Below, piece by piece: positions 7,554 to 16,261 of a DNA stretch of 64,000 nt. Made by a program: the position numbers and the translations under genes. The stretch is from Pseudobacteriovorax antillogorgiicola. Its GTDB lineage: Bacteria > Bdellovibrionota_B > Oligoflexia > Oligoflexales > Oligoflexaceae. Below the pieces are notes generated by a model. That model did not search any database and was not told the origin of the DNA. It saw nothing but the letters and a program-made list of their open reading frames with translations. The stretch covers positions 1 through 64,000 of the forward strand of contig NZ_FWZT01000006.1 in NCBI RefSeq assembly GCF_900177345.1, in the 5' to 3' direction. Each line of letters opens with the position of its first letter. The stretch's first letter is position 1.

Positions 7554-8446
7554 TTCGATCTCTGCTGATCGGCATATCCCTTTTAACCGCTAGCCAAAGC
7601 TATGGTAATGTCATTTTCGATGCTAGTCAGTCTTGTATCAAGGCTAGCTCAAATCCTGAAAGGTATCGCCCTCCTTGTCATTTCGAGCCAAGAAGCCTGA
7701 TGCCAAGCTTTATGGATCAAATTCCCGAAGATCTTCGGGCTGCCCCTTTTCAGTCCATTGCTAAATTAAGTTTTTCGTGTGAATCCTTGAGACCGTTTTC
7801 AGCAAATTATACGCTAAACGATGGCCAAGAGGTCGTTGGAGAAGGGCACCTCGCGGCAAGCCATGGGGCTACAACCCGACTCACGTTCTTGCATCAGTAT
7901 GGGCAGGCTGGCCTTAGAATCGCAGGTCTAAAAGGAACTCAAGGGTTTCAAGCTTTCAAGCCAGCCTGCCAGCTAGTGGTCGATCGCTTAGTAAGCCTAC
8001 CCGAACCCAAATACTTTCAACTCTTGGCTGAATCCTTGCTAAAGCTGGATCGAACTCTTGGGATGGTTTTTGCTATGGCTACTCCAGACCAAAGTTACGC
8101 GGAGGCTCTACAGGTACTTGATCAGGCTAGCTTGCTCCTTGAGTTTCTGCAATTTTCAGCAGATGAACTGACTTCCATGCAAATTGCACAAACTTTAATC
8201 GATTTAGGCGGTGCTAAGGAGGTATTGAATCAAGACTGTGGAGCTTCGAGTCAAGTAAGCCTACGCACAGCAGCTATTCGTGAGACCCGAGATCTAATTC
8301 AAAGCAAAGTAATGGAGGCCGATTCAGCTATGACGGAGCTTAAAGACTTTCTTGCCAGGCAGATTGATTGGCTAAAGGACCATGCCTCACAAATAGCAGA
8401 AAACGAAATTGGAAGTTTAGAGATGACTTTAGATCGTATTAAATAA
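7550..8446 (+). CDS. exported protein, hypothetical
   Basis: A 298-residue protein with a Sec signal (MIRSLLIGISLLTASQSYG, cleavage near SYG). The mature part begins with several Cys (SCIKASSNP, PPCHFEP), has a beta-rich region with CESLRPFSANYTLNDGQE, and ends in about 150 residues of helix (LADEL-type heptads, then KDFLARQIDWLKDHASQIAENE). No domain is recognised. It shares four bases (ATGA) with the end of the lipoprotein gene before it and is followed 31 bases later by the gene at 8478, so it is the third member of the operon that starts at 5702. Periplasmic location is inferred from the signal and the paired Cys. Confidence 0.75.
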   Translation: MIRSLLIGISLLTASQSYGNVIFDASQSCIKASSNPERYRPPCHFEPRSLMPSFMDQIPEDLRAAPFQSIAKLSFSCESLRPFSANYTLNDGQEVVGEGHLAASHGATTRLTFLHQYGQAGLRIAGLKGTQGFQAFKPACQLVVDRLVSLPEPKYFQLLAESLLKLDRTLGMVFAMATPDQSYAEALQVLDQASLLLEFLQFSADELTSMQIAQTLIDLGGAKEVLNQDCGASSQVSLRTAAIRETRDLIQSKVMEADSAMTELKDFLARQIDWLKDHASQIAENEIGSLEMTLDRIK

Positions 8447-8477
8447 TTTTCTACTGCATAAAAATGGAGATCAGACA

Positions 8478-9224
8478 ATGAACCGTGCATATCGATTTGC
8501 TTATCTACTTTTACCAACGATAATTATGACATCTAGTGTTGAAGCTAAGATCTTGTCGGAACGCAATGATCTAGAGCTAGAAAAAACATGGAATGAGGAA
8601 GACCCTCGCTTTGAATCCACAGCCTCGCTGCAGGCTAGAAAAGATCCGATATTTATTGCAGGTATCAAATATAGCTTTGATGAGCGAGATTTTGTAAATC
8701 GTTGGGGTCGTGAGTATGAACTTACGATTCCAGTTTCAGGTGATAGTGGTGAGAATCAACTCATATTCGATATTGAGGCTGCTGTGGAAGGCAATGGTTT
8801 CTATAACGACGGTTTTGAATGCCATAAATACTATCCGCAGCCTGGCGGTATGGTCTTGATTGGTAGCGGCTATCCACCTGACTGTCATCGGATGACCGTG
8901 AATCCTAGAAACCAATTTAAGTTTATAGTCAACATCGATGTCAAATGTAGCGGGATTCCTATTGGTAACGAATCCGACGATAAAAACTCCCTGCTTTCAA
9001 GCCAGGAGGTTCGTGAGATTAAAGAAACCATGGAGCGTTGGATCTCACAGGGGCGCTATATTTTTGATTCTGTTATAGATAGGCACCGCAGTATCAATCT
9101 TATTGTTGACAACGAACTCAATACAGGGGGAGATTGCGAAAGCTTAACAGTCAAAATTTCGGGAAGATCGGGAACGACTATCAGTAAGATTGATCTCGAT
9201 GTTACAATTTCAGAGCGCTTCTGA
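8478..9224 (+). CDS. exported protein with IPVSGD domain
   Basis: A 248-residue exported protein (signal MNRAYRFAYLLLPTIIMTSSVEA). From residue 60 on it has a domain shared with the protein at 14302: IxxxGxK, then DF, IPVSGD, FDI, VKCSG and GGDC with the same order and spacing, and an end of the type ITE/SERF. Four Cys in the domain suggest two disulfides; the Cys of VKCSG and of GGDC are in both proteins. I recognise no known family. It is last in the 5702 operon, 31 bases after the preceding gene and with GGAG before the ATG. In both loci such a gene sits next to genes for other exported proteins of unknown role, hinting at a secreted accessory factor. Confidence 0.75.
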   Translation: MNRAYRFAYLLLPTIIMTSSVEAKILSERNDLELEKTWNEEDPRFESTASLQARKDPIFIAGIKYSFDERDFVNRWGREYELTIPVSGDSGENQLIFDIEAAVEGNGFYNDGFECHKYYPQPGGMVLIGSGYPPDCHRMTVNPRNQFKFIVNIDVKCSGIPIGNESDDKNSLLSSQEVREIKETMERWISQGRYIFDSVIDRHRSINLIVDNELNTGGDCESLTVKISGRSGTTISKIDLDVTISERF

Positions 9225-9227
9225 TTG

Positions 9228-9244
9228 AGGGCGCTTTGCGCCCT
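9228..9244. terminator. hairpin between convergent genes
   Basis: A perfect 7-bp GC-rich stem (AGGGCGC, TTT loop, GCGCCCT) directly after the stop at 9222-9224. It overlaps the last codon of the minus-strand gene ending at 9243. No T-run follows on either strand, so it may only slow polymerase or protect mRNA ends. Confidence 0.5.
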
Positions 9245-12200
9245 ACCAGTATTGTGAACAGAACGAGGCCTCAGGCTCAAAAGATTCAAAGTTTCTCAGT
9301 AAATAGCGTTCGAGGCGCTGACAAATCTCACGAACTTGCGATTCCACATCAAGTTTAATCAGCTTAGCTCCCGTGGAACCATCCAGTAAAAAGCTATTGG
9401 CAAGTCTATCGACGACTGCCGATGAATCTCCAGACAAACGTATAATCAGAGATTCTTCTTCCCAAGGCCAGAGAAAGAGGCTTGCTCTAGAGCTAAAGAA
9501 TAGAGTCTTTCTCTGTTCTAAAACATCATGAATTGAAAAATCCCACGATTTAATTGGAGATGAAAATACCACCTTACCACTAACATCGGATAGATGAGGG
9601 CCGATAGATCCAGTAAATCCAAAGAGTCCTGAGGGATCTGCTAAGATCTCGGACTCAGAGCTAAATAGGAGCTTAGTTTCTTCTTCAGGTACTTCGTTAC
9701 ATGGTAGTTTGTTCTGACAAAGTAAGGGGTGACTGAGCCGATAGTAGTTGTAGCTCAAGGTTTCCCAGTCTTCGACGACAAGAACGGGTAGAGTGCCAAA
9801 GATATTCGTGTAGTACCCGCTTACCGATATAAGCTGAACAGGTGCATTCGATTCGTCAAACATCCAGATCTCTGTGGTTTCATTATCAGTATAACGCAAG
9901 AATTTCTGCTGAACGTACTCTCGATAAACGCAGCCTTGAGGATCTGGGGCCGCGAGTCGCTCAAGTCTTCCAGAGCGGAAGGTGAAATAGAACTTTTGAA
10001 ACTCTTTATTGACGCTAACAAAGCACGATGAGTCATAGTCACCAAAAACGAATTCCCTACCCAGCGATATTCTGGAATAGTCGTGCAGTCGATAGGCAAA
10101 AAACAAGTCCAGATTCTTATCGTAGGTTATGATGATCCCACTTTCTTCAAAGTACTCCTTAACCTGCCCTTGAAGGGGGAGAGTTTGGGACTCTCTATAG
10201 CTTAGATCCCAAACATTAATTGACAGCTCGCCAATAGTATAAAGAATCCCCGATGAGTCTACGGCAAATCCATCGTAGTCATAGGCGCCGGCACGGTCGA
10301 TCTTTTGAGATTTTCCATCTTCATCGATCAAGATGATATCGTTGGTAAGCGTATGAGCCACGAGAAAATCGTTGATGAATTCCAATTTATCGGCACTATC
10401 TGCCACAAATGAAAAGAGTTTCTTTTCCGAACTCTCTACAAAGCCATCAAACTGGTAGATGACCCCGCTGCTACCACCGACAAAAAGCCTGCGATCCCGC
10501 CAGGCCAATGAATAAGGTGTATCTTCGATCCCATGGACTGCTAGTCGAACGGGGGTTGGAGAAAGCTTCCATACTTCGATGTTGGCTTGATGTGTTGGCC
10601 TACTCACAGCAAAAGTTTCATCATCCAAAAAACTCCCTGTATTGTAGGTAAAACCATCAGATGAGGGGACCTCAATGACATTCCCTAATTCAAGGTCGAG
10701 CAATTTAAAGCCTTTCATGTAGCTTCTCAGGAGCAAGTAGCGACCTGAAGGTGAAATTTCGAAGCCTTGAAAAAAATCTTTGCTCTCGTACAGTAGGGGA
10801 GGACTATCGATTTGATCAAGATCGTAGATCGCATACATATTTATCCCCCCGATGACCAGTTTTCGGCTGTTTTGGGATACTTTTAAATACACATTGCGAA
10901 GCTCTTCGGGTAGTGGGATTTCTTGCCGCTCATTGGTGACGACGTGTAGCACATTAAGGGTGTTCTCTGTCATTCTAAATAAAAGCTGACGGTCCGGAGC
11001 GATGGCTAGGGCAGCACTACCACCTTCTTCAATGGAGTCGATCAACTGGATGGCCATGTCGTTGACTTCTAGAGTAGCTTTGAGGGCCTTAAAAAATAGC
11101 TCGTCCCGATCATAATCATTTTTTAGCTCTAAATATGCCTTACCAAGCCTTAGCGCATTGATCGATGCTGTGAGTCCGTTGGAAGGAACGCTTAAGTCAA
11201 AGAGCCCATGGTCTTGGCTCGCTCTCTTAATAGCTTCGACGGTGGACTGATTGCTTACGGAAAGCTCTTTCCAGCTAGCCCAGGCTGACTGATTCCCAAG
11301 TTCATCTTTGCCTCGGTAACTGACTAGATAGAAGCCTTCGTCAAACATCACGGGGGACAGTAGGTCCGTTCTTACGACACTAGGGCAATCGTTTAGAGAT
11401 TCCATAAAGGCCGAATGATCCTCAGGAGTCGGAGGAGCGTCGAGCTGCTGAAAGCAGACTTCCACAGACTGAGTGTCGTCGCTGCCTTGAAGATAAAGAC
11501 CAGAGGAATCCCAGATGACATGGGTTGTATCATGTATCTTATTTGGTACTGATCCTTGTAGGCTTAATATTGGAGGAGTTTGGTCCAGGGTATAGTTACA
11601 ACTAATCTCGGCGACGACCTCATTCGATCTCAGGTAGTCAAAAACCTGAAAGTGAAACTGGTATTCACCATCGCCCCACAAGCTGGGATTTGCGAGCTGT
11701 AAAGAATTCTGCCACAATCGACCACTATGAGACTCGTGCAGGCCATCGGCACCTTTTACCTCAAGACGATAGAAAATACCGTCTCGTAATTTTTCAGTTG
11801 TTGTTCCAACTAGCGGTAGTTCTATTCGTGACGGACTCATTTTGTTAGTTGGGCAGGATAGTTGATAGTTAGCTTCTTGAAAATCTTCAAGAATGATTTC
11901 GTGCCTTGTTTCAAGCTCATAAAGAGCTTTTACAAAGCCTTGCTTGATACCATCCCGTTCACCTCGGACAATCAATTGACTTCTTTTGTTGAAGCTTGAA
12001 AGTGTGTTTCGGCTAATACAGAAATCTTTCGTCAGGGTAATATCATGGGCCTCGTTATCTTCGAGAATCGAAGCTTTGATCCAACCTCCTTCACCCAGCC
12101 TAGTGTCAGCAAATAGCACACGCAGGTAGCTCTGCTCGGTGAACGCATCTTGCCCACAGAGGTGGCGATTTATATCTTTTTGACTTGGCCTATCGAGTTC

Positions 12201-12260
12201 ACCCTGGCACCCAAGACTGAGTAAAACCAGAAACCATAAGATTATTTGCTCTCTTAGCAT
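9243..12260 (-). CDS. large lipoprotein with beta-propeller repeats
   Basis: A 1005-residue lipoprotein. The start chosen is the ATG at 12260, because AAGGA lies just upstream and MLREQIILWFLVLLSLGC is then an N-terminal lipoprotein signal; a start 25 codons earlier would bury it. Residues 70-330 look like beta-sandwich modules (for example LDQTPPILSLQGS and the WASWKELSV edge typical of extracellular Ig/Fn-like repeats). Residues 400-950 contain a series of WD40/YVTN-like blades (RKLVIGGINMYAIYDLD, GRYLLLRSYMKGFKLLDLE, RRLFVGGSSGVIYQFD), consistent with one or two beta-propellers. Such proteins bind partners rather than catalyse. It stands alone on its strand, convergent with the 5702 operon. 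Function unknown. Confidence 0.8.
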   Translation of the reverse strand: MLREQIILWFLVLLSLGCQGELDRPSQKDINRHLCGQDAFTEQSYLRVLFADTRLGEGGWIKASILEDNEAHDITLTKDFCISRNTLSSFNKRSQLIVRGERDGIKQGFVKALYELETRHEIILEDFQEANYQLSCPTNKMSPSRIELPLVGTTTEKLRDGIFYRLEVKGADGLHESHSGRLWQNSLQLANPSLWGDGEYQFHFQVFDYLRSNEVVAEISCNYTLDQTPPILSLQGSVPNKIHDTTHVIWDSSGLYLQGSDDTQSVEVCFQQLDAPPTPEDHSAFMESLNDCPSVVRTDLLSPVMFDEGFYLVSYRGKDELGNQSAWASWKELSVSNQSTVEAIKRASQDHGLFDLSVPSNGLTASINALRLGKAYLELKNDYDRDELFFKALKATLEVNDMAIQLIDSIEEGGSAALAIAPDRQLLFRMTENTLNVLHVVTNERQEIPLPEELRNVYLKVSQNSRKLVIGGINMYAIYDLDQIDSPPLLYESKDFFQGFEISPSGRYLLLRSYMKGFKLLDLELGNVIEVPSSDGFTYNTGSFLDDETFAVSRPTHQANIEVWKLSPTPVRLAVHGIEDTPYSLAWRDRRLFVGGSSGVIYQFDGFVESSEKKLFSFVADSADKLEFINDFLVAHTLTNDIILIDEDGKSQKIDRAGAYDYDGFAVDSSGILYTIGELSINVWDLSYRESQTLPLQGQVKEYFEESGIIITYDKNLDLFFAYRLHDYSRISLGREFVFGDYDSSCFVSVNKEFQKFYFTFRSGRLERLAAPDPQGCVYREYVQQKFLRYTDNETTEIWMFDESNAPVQLISVSGYYTNIFGTLPVLVVEDWETLSYNYYRLSHPLLCQNKLPCNEVPEEETKLLFSSESEILADPSGLFGFTGSIGPHLSDVSGKVVFSSPIKSWDFSIHDVLEQRKTLFFSSRASLFLWPWEEESLIIRLSGDSSAVVDRLANSFLLDGSTGAKLIKLDVESQVREICQRLERYLLRNFESFEPEASFCSQYW

Positions 12261-12573
12261 ACATTTTCCTTGCCGTAACTCCCTGGATACCTTGCCCGCT
12301 GAGTCATGGATGAGACACTCCTCATTGCCGGACATTGCGGCAGGGCAATCAGGATAATGGAATGAAACCTGTCGCTTGCTTTTAAGTGTGAAGGATCGTA
12401 AATCGAACTTCTATCATGGCGACTTTTGTCAGAAACATATCAGCAATATGTTGGAAGCACAAACTGGAACTACAGGCTGGGCTTGCGGAAATTAGTGCCA
12501 AGTCATCCATTTTCTGCTAGAGAAGCTTCAGTTTTGAAATTCTGTTATGGGATAAGTAAAGTAGGGAGGGGTT
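12261..12573. other. intergenic region between divergent genes
   Basis: About 310 bases. A short 75-codon frame at 12426-12653 overlaps the caspase-like gene in another frame and has no ribosome site, so it is not called. A weak 6-bp hairpin (ATTGCC with GGCAAT) lies near 12325-12350. GGGAGGGG at 12563-12570 serves the ATG at 12574. Confidence 0.5.
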
Positions 12574-14214
12574 ATGAACAATCTACTGCATTTGAAGACA
12601 TGGATGCCCTATCTTCTCCTCTCTCTATTTTTTTCGATTCAAGTCAGAGCTGAGAGCCAGAGCAAGCGCCTTCTGCTGAGTGTTGGAATCAGTTCATTCG
12701 AAAGCGATCTGTTTCATCCTTTAAGATATTCAAAAAAGGATGCCGGAGATATTTCTAGCTTCTTTGAGAATACTGCCAGCCCAAAATTTGATCGTATTGA
12801 GCAGCTTAGCGGTGACCATGCTGCGAAAGTAAATCGCAACGAAGTTTTGAGAGCCTTTCAACGACTAGATGAGCAGAACCGCCTATCGACCGATATTGTC
12901 ATGATCTATCTATCCACCCATGGAACAGTTGGTTTGGATGATGCAGGTAAAGTCAAACGCTTTCTAGTGACTAGCGATACGGACCCCAATAACCTTCAGG
13001 AAACAGCTCTCGGCTATGATGAGATTGTCAATCGGTTTAGAAGCTTGAAGTCACGAAAGAAGGTTTTGATCCTTGATTTCTGTTACTCTGGTGTTGGCAA
13101 ATCGAGGCTAACCATGCCGATGTTAAAGAAGCTGGCAACTTTGAAATCAGATTACTTTTCTGGGATCGATGATGAGTCAGTGGAGGGCGAATACATTCTG
13201 ACTGCATCGGGACCTAGCCAACCCGCGCAGGAGTCATCAGTTTTGAAAAACGGGGTTTATACTCACTTCTTGATCGAAGGCTTTCGCCAAGATTTAAATG
13301 GCGATGGTGCTGTTAGCCTTGCTGAGGCGCATAACTACGCACGTAAGCAAACTTATGAATTCACAAAAGGCCAGCAAACGCCAACATTTCGAATCCGAAT
13401 TGAGGGCAGCGAACCAATTTTTGTAACAGGACATAAGCCATCTAAAAGCCTTTTTGCTTCCATATATTCTTTTTGGAAGGGTCATCGTAAATTCAAGCTG
13501 TTCGTAAACGGGGTGGATAAGGGCGCGCTGAGCCAGGGAGCGAAGTTAGCTCCAGGTAGGTCGCACATTCGCGTTATCAATACTGAGACGGGCAAAACTG
13601 AAGTTGATAAGTACTTCGACTTCTCACCGGACAAAGAATATCCGGCCATCATGCTATTTCAAAAATACTATTCATGGCAGTTCCAGGTCGGAACAGAGTT
13701 TAGTCGCTGGCTGTCTTCAGTAGATCCTGGCTACGGTGACAGCGTTGGGGTCTATGGCAAGCTCCGCAGAAAACATGTCTTGGGTGCCTGGAACCTGGGA
13801 TTCAAGTTCGGCTATGACCAAGCTCGGGACTCGCTTATGGAGTCTTATGCAGATGATTCAGGGTCTGTGAACTATAGTCAGAAAAGATCCACCTTTCGGG
13901 GGCAGGTCTTGGTGGGAAGCCATCGTAAATTTTCGCTAGGATCTCTTACTCAATCAAAAGCCGTTGGCACTGCCGTCCTTGAAGCAGGTCCTATTCTGGA
14001 ACATGCTGCCATCAATAATTCCAAATTTGAAATCAGCGACCAAGAAATAAGCTGGGGCCTTGGGATGAACGCTCAAACAGAGATCTTACTGCCTCTTTAT
14101 GGCTTTAACATCGGAGCAGGCTTGAAGCTTGACATAGTCAGGAATTACTTAGGTGACGGTCCGTTCATAGCTCGCAGGGGTGGATTTGAATTCTATATTG
14201 GGCAAAGTTTTTAG
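12574..14214 (+). CDS. caspase-like (C14) protease fused to outer-membrane-type barrel
   Basis: A 546-residue exported protein. After a signal (to about residue 26) comes a caspase-type peptidase fold: KRLLLSVGIS, then YLSTHG with catalytic His116 and LILDFCYSG with catalytic Cys170. Residues 240-251 (DLNGDGAVSLAE) are an EF-hand-like calcium loop. Residues 290-365 look like a PEGA-type small domain (FKLFVNGVDKGAL). From 370 to 546 alternating strands rich in aromatic residues (WQFQVGTEFSRWL, GAWNLGFKFGYD) end in YIGQSF, with the terminal Phe typical of outer-membrane barrels. Caspase-like proteases cleave after basic or acidic residues. The barrel is inference from the strand pattern and the C-terminal Phe. 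An exported-protein gene and an ECF sigma pair follow on the same strand. Confidence 0.8.
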   Translation: MNNLLHLKTWMPYLLLSLFFSIQVRAESQSKRLLLSVGISSFESDLFHPLRYSKKDAGDISSFFENTASPKFDRIEQLSGDHAAKVNRNEVLRAFQRLDEQNRLSTDIVMIYLSTHGTVGLDDAGKVKRFLVTSDTDPNNLQETALGYDEIVNRFRSLKSRKKVLILDFCYSGVGKSRLTMPMLKKLATLKSDYFSGIDDESVEGEYILTASGPSQPAQESSVLKNGVYTHFLIEGFRQDLNGDGAVSLAEAHNYARKQTYEFTKGQQTPTFRIRIEGSEPIFVTGHKPSKSLFASIYSFWKGHRKFKLFVNGVDKGALSQGAKLAPGRSHIRVINTETGKTEVDKYFDFSPDKEYPAIMLFQKYYSWQFQVGTEFSRWLSSVDPGYGDSVGVYGKLRRKHVLGAWNLGFKFGYDQARDSLMESYADDSGSVNYSQKRSTFRGQVLVGSHRKFSLGSLTQSKAVGTAVLEAGPILEHAAINNSKFEISDQEISWGLGMNAQTEILLPLYGFNIGAGLKLDIVRNYLGDGPFIARRGGFEFYIGQSF

Positions 14215-14301
14215 AGCCCGCAAAAAAAGATAGAAGATTTTTGCAGCGATCCCGCCTTTTCATCGTATTCCTTAGTGAAGCTACAATTCAAGGAGGTTAA
14301 T

Positions 14302-14847
14302 ATGATCCGAAGATTGAGATATTTATTGCTATCAGCTCCTTTCTGGTTTGCCAATCTTAGTTTGGCTCAAGAGCCTATCTATGTAAGCGGGGTGAAGCAT
14401 ACTCTGACCGAGGCGGATTTCGAAAAATCGACGTTCTACTGGGGTAATATTCTGAGAACAACCTACAAAGCTAAGATCCCCGTTTCTGGGGACTATGGTC
14501 AGGATATGTTCTTCGATATTGCCGGGACTCTGGAAGGTTATGGCGAGGTGCTAGATTTAACTTGTATCTGGATTGATGGTCGCAACTTTTGTCAATCTGA
14601 GCCCTTATATCACTTAAGATTTGGCGGAAACTTAGAGGTAAAGTGCTCTGGAGAGAGAGTGGGGCGAGACTGGGATCATACCTCACAGCCAAACTTACAT
14701 AAGCAAGATGTACTGCAGAAATCCCGTTTTGTAATCAACGAGCTTGTCAACTTAGGTGGTGATTGTAAAGAATTAGAACTCAATTTGATTAGCTACGTTC
14801 AGCAGGGCGAGTTGGACCTCAGTATTCTGATCACTGAACAGTTTTAG
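14302..14847 (+). CDS. exported protein with IPVSGD domain
   Basis: A 181-residue exported protein related to the C-terminal 190 residues of the gene at 8478: IYVSGVKH, DF, IPVSGD, FDI, EGYG, VKCSG, GGDC and a final ITEQF line up. I use the ATG at 14302 because AAGGAGG lies 5 bases upstream (14290-14296); a GTG at 14275 has no ribosome site. The signal is MIRRLRYLLLSAPFWFANLSLAQ, cleavage near LAQ. It follows the caspase-like gene by 87 bases on the same strand and precedes a probable terminator. It may be a substrate or partner of the protease, but only proximity suggests that. Family not recognised. Confidence 0.75.
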   Translation: MIRRLRYLLLSAPFWFANLSLAQEPIYVSGVKHTLTEADFEKSTFYWGNILRTTYKAKIPVSGDYGQDMFFDIAGTLEGYGEVLDLTCIWIDGRNFCQSEPLYHLRFGGNLEVKCSGERVGRDWDHTSQPNLHKQDVLQKSRFVINELVNLGGDCKELELNLISYVQQGELDLSILITEQF

Positions 14848-14968
14848 CGGGTTTCAAGTTACTGCAAGTTCCTACTAGGGTCCTGACTCGTGACAATACT
14901 AATATGGCATGAGTATATGTTCGGCTGTAAGGGAATGGATAAGTATTGACTTTTCTGCTGGTCTTGCT

Positions 14969-15008
14969 AACAGAGCTGTAGAGCACTTTATAAGAGCTCT
15001 GTTTTGTT
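14969..15008 (+). terminator. probable terminator
   Basis: AACAGAGCT (14969-14977) pairs with AGCTCTGTT (14995-15003), leaving a 17-base loop, and is followed by TTGTTC. It lies 120 bases after the stop at 14847 and before the sigma factor gene, so it probably separates the two transcripts. Confidence 0.5.
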
Positions 15009-15088
15009 CTAACTGGGCTGGATTTAGATGCCAAATCCATGTTGGCTTATACGACACCTTGCCCAAGCAAGTCAGGTAAACTTAATCC

Positions 15089-15601
15089 ATGGATCATTCG
15101 GATTTCCAAAAATACTATGCTGAAAATGTGGATTTTTTAGTTTTCATAGCCAAAAAACACCGCCTTTCCGACGAAGTGAGCGACGAGTTCGTTCAAGAAG
15201 CGTTTACTCTTCTTTTAAGTTATAAAAAAGAGATCGATCCAAGTAGGGTTCGAGGGTTTCTTGTAACAACTTTGAGAAATTTAATTATCGACCACTTTCG
15301 CTCCGCTAGTCAAAAATTGGAGCGAAAGTCCGACCCCTTGGACTCCGTTCCGGAAACTAGGTTCGGTGCTGCAACATCCATTCGCCCCGAAATTCCTATT
15401 ATCTCTGATCTCGTTCTTGAATACTCGTCGAAGAAAGGTGGTCAGGAATTTGGGCTATTTTATGGTGAGGGGATCTCGACTAGTGAGATTGCAAGAAGAC
15501 TGAACAAACCTGAGGGTAGCGTGCGAAGCCAAATTTCCAGATTTCGTCGGAGGTTTCAAAGAGCTATCCGTAAAGAACTTGAGGAAAGGTTATCCCTATG
15601 A
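15089..15601 (+). CDS. ECF-type RNA polymerase sigma factor
   Basis: A 170-residue sigma-70 of the extracytoplasmic-function group. Region 2 spans about residues 8-80: VDFLVFIAKKHRLSDEVSDEFVQEAF, then RGFLVTTLRNLIIDHFRS, the usual DNA-melting and -10-reading helices. Region 4 spans about 110-165 with GISTSEIARRLNKPEGSVRSQISRFRRRF as its helix-turn-helix for the -35 element. The length is standard for ECF factors, with no extra C-terminal domain. Its stop overlaps the start of the next gene (ATGA), which encodes a membrane protein that fits an anti-sigma factor. Targets are unknown; it may control the adjacent caspase-like and exported genes, but I found no matching promoter pair. Confidence 0.9.
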   Translation: MDHSDFQKYYAENVDFLVFIAKKHRLSDEVSDEFVQEAFTLLLSYKKEIDPSRVRGFLVTTLRNLIIDHFRSASQKLERKSDPLDSVPETRFGAATSIRPEIPIISDLVLEYSSKKGGQEFGLFYGEGISTSEIARRLNKPEGSVRSQISRFRRRFQRAIRKELEERLSL

Positions 15602-16176
15602 CAACAAAGGATCCTGCCACCGATGTTTTGGATGACGAGGTGTTTCTCGATACGATGGAAGCGCTGTACGCTTCGGAGCGAAGTCCGAAGATCGACGATG
15701 AGAGAAAAAAGCGAATTCTAGAAAATACTCTGCATTCGCAGAAACCCGAGGAAAAAAGATTTGATATCAACCGGTGGCTTCTACTGGCCGCTGGTCTTTG
15801 TCTTGGCTTGCCCTTCATCACAAGCTATATGTTTTCCTCTCAGCCAGAGACTATCTGGAAGGGTTATGAAGGTTCAGAATCTTCTCACCGACTGACCATG
15901 ACTTGGTCTGAAACTAACCGTGAGGTCAGTTTCTATACAAAGGAAGATGGCTTTGTTTTGCTGTACTTAAAAAAGACCGATGGCAGCTTTGAAGCTCTAG
16001 AGCTACTCGAAACAAAATCGGGTCATCATCAGATTCCATTGAGCATACCCGAAAATTCAGAGAGTCTTTGTGCTGAATTCGATAAAAACCAAGAGCTTTT
16101 GCAGGTGCTTTCTGAGCGGATTAGCTTGTTAGAGAAAGAAGCCACCTGTGTGCAGCTTCAGCTGGAACAACTCTAA
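15598..16176 (+). CDS. putative anti-sigma factor, single-pass membrane protein
   Basis: A 192-residue protein whose start overlaps the sigma gene stop by four bases. Residues 1-55 are cytoplasmic and acidic-basic (LDDEVFLDTMEAL, DDERKKRILENTL), where ECF-binding regions usually lie; residues 60-79 form one membrane span (WLLLAAGLCLGLPFITSYMF); residues 85-192 are extracytoplasmic, beta-rich first and then coiled coil (QELLQVLSERISLLEKEA). No zinc-binding HxxxCxxC motif is visible, so it is not a ZAS-type anti-sigma. The assignment rests on position, topology and the usual pairing of such genes with ECF factors. The outside domain includes a DUF4384-like FYTKEDGFVLLYLKK stretch, a feature sometimes found in sigma and caspase loci. 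Confidence 0.65.
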   Translation: MTTKDPATDVLDDEVFLDTMEALYASERSPKIDDERKKRILENTLHSQKPEEKRFDINRWLLLAAGLCLGLPFITSYMFSSQPETIWKGYEGSESSHRLTMTWSETNREVSFYTKEDGFVLLYLKKTDGSFEALELLETKSGHHQIPLSIPENSESLCAEFDKNQELLQVLSERISLLEKEATCVQLQLEQL

Positions 16177-16261
16177 CTCGTTTATCCAAAACGCAACAAG
16201 CATAAAGCCCCTCAAGGAAACAGTCTTCCGTTGAAGAGCATTTATGTCTTTCAGGTAACGA

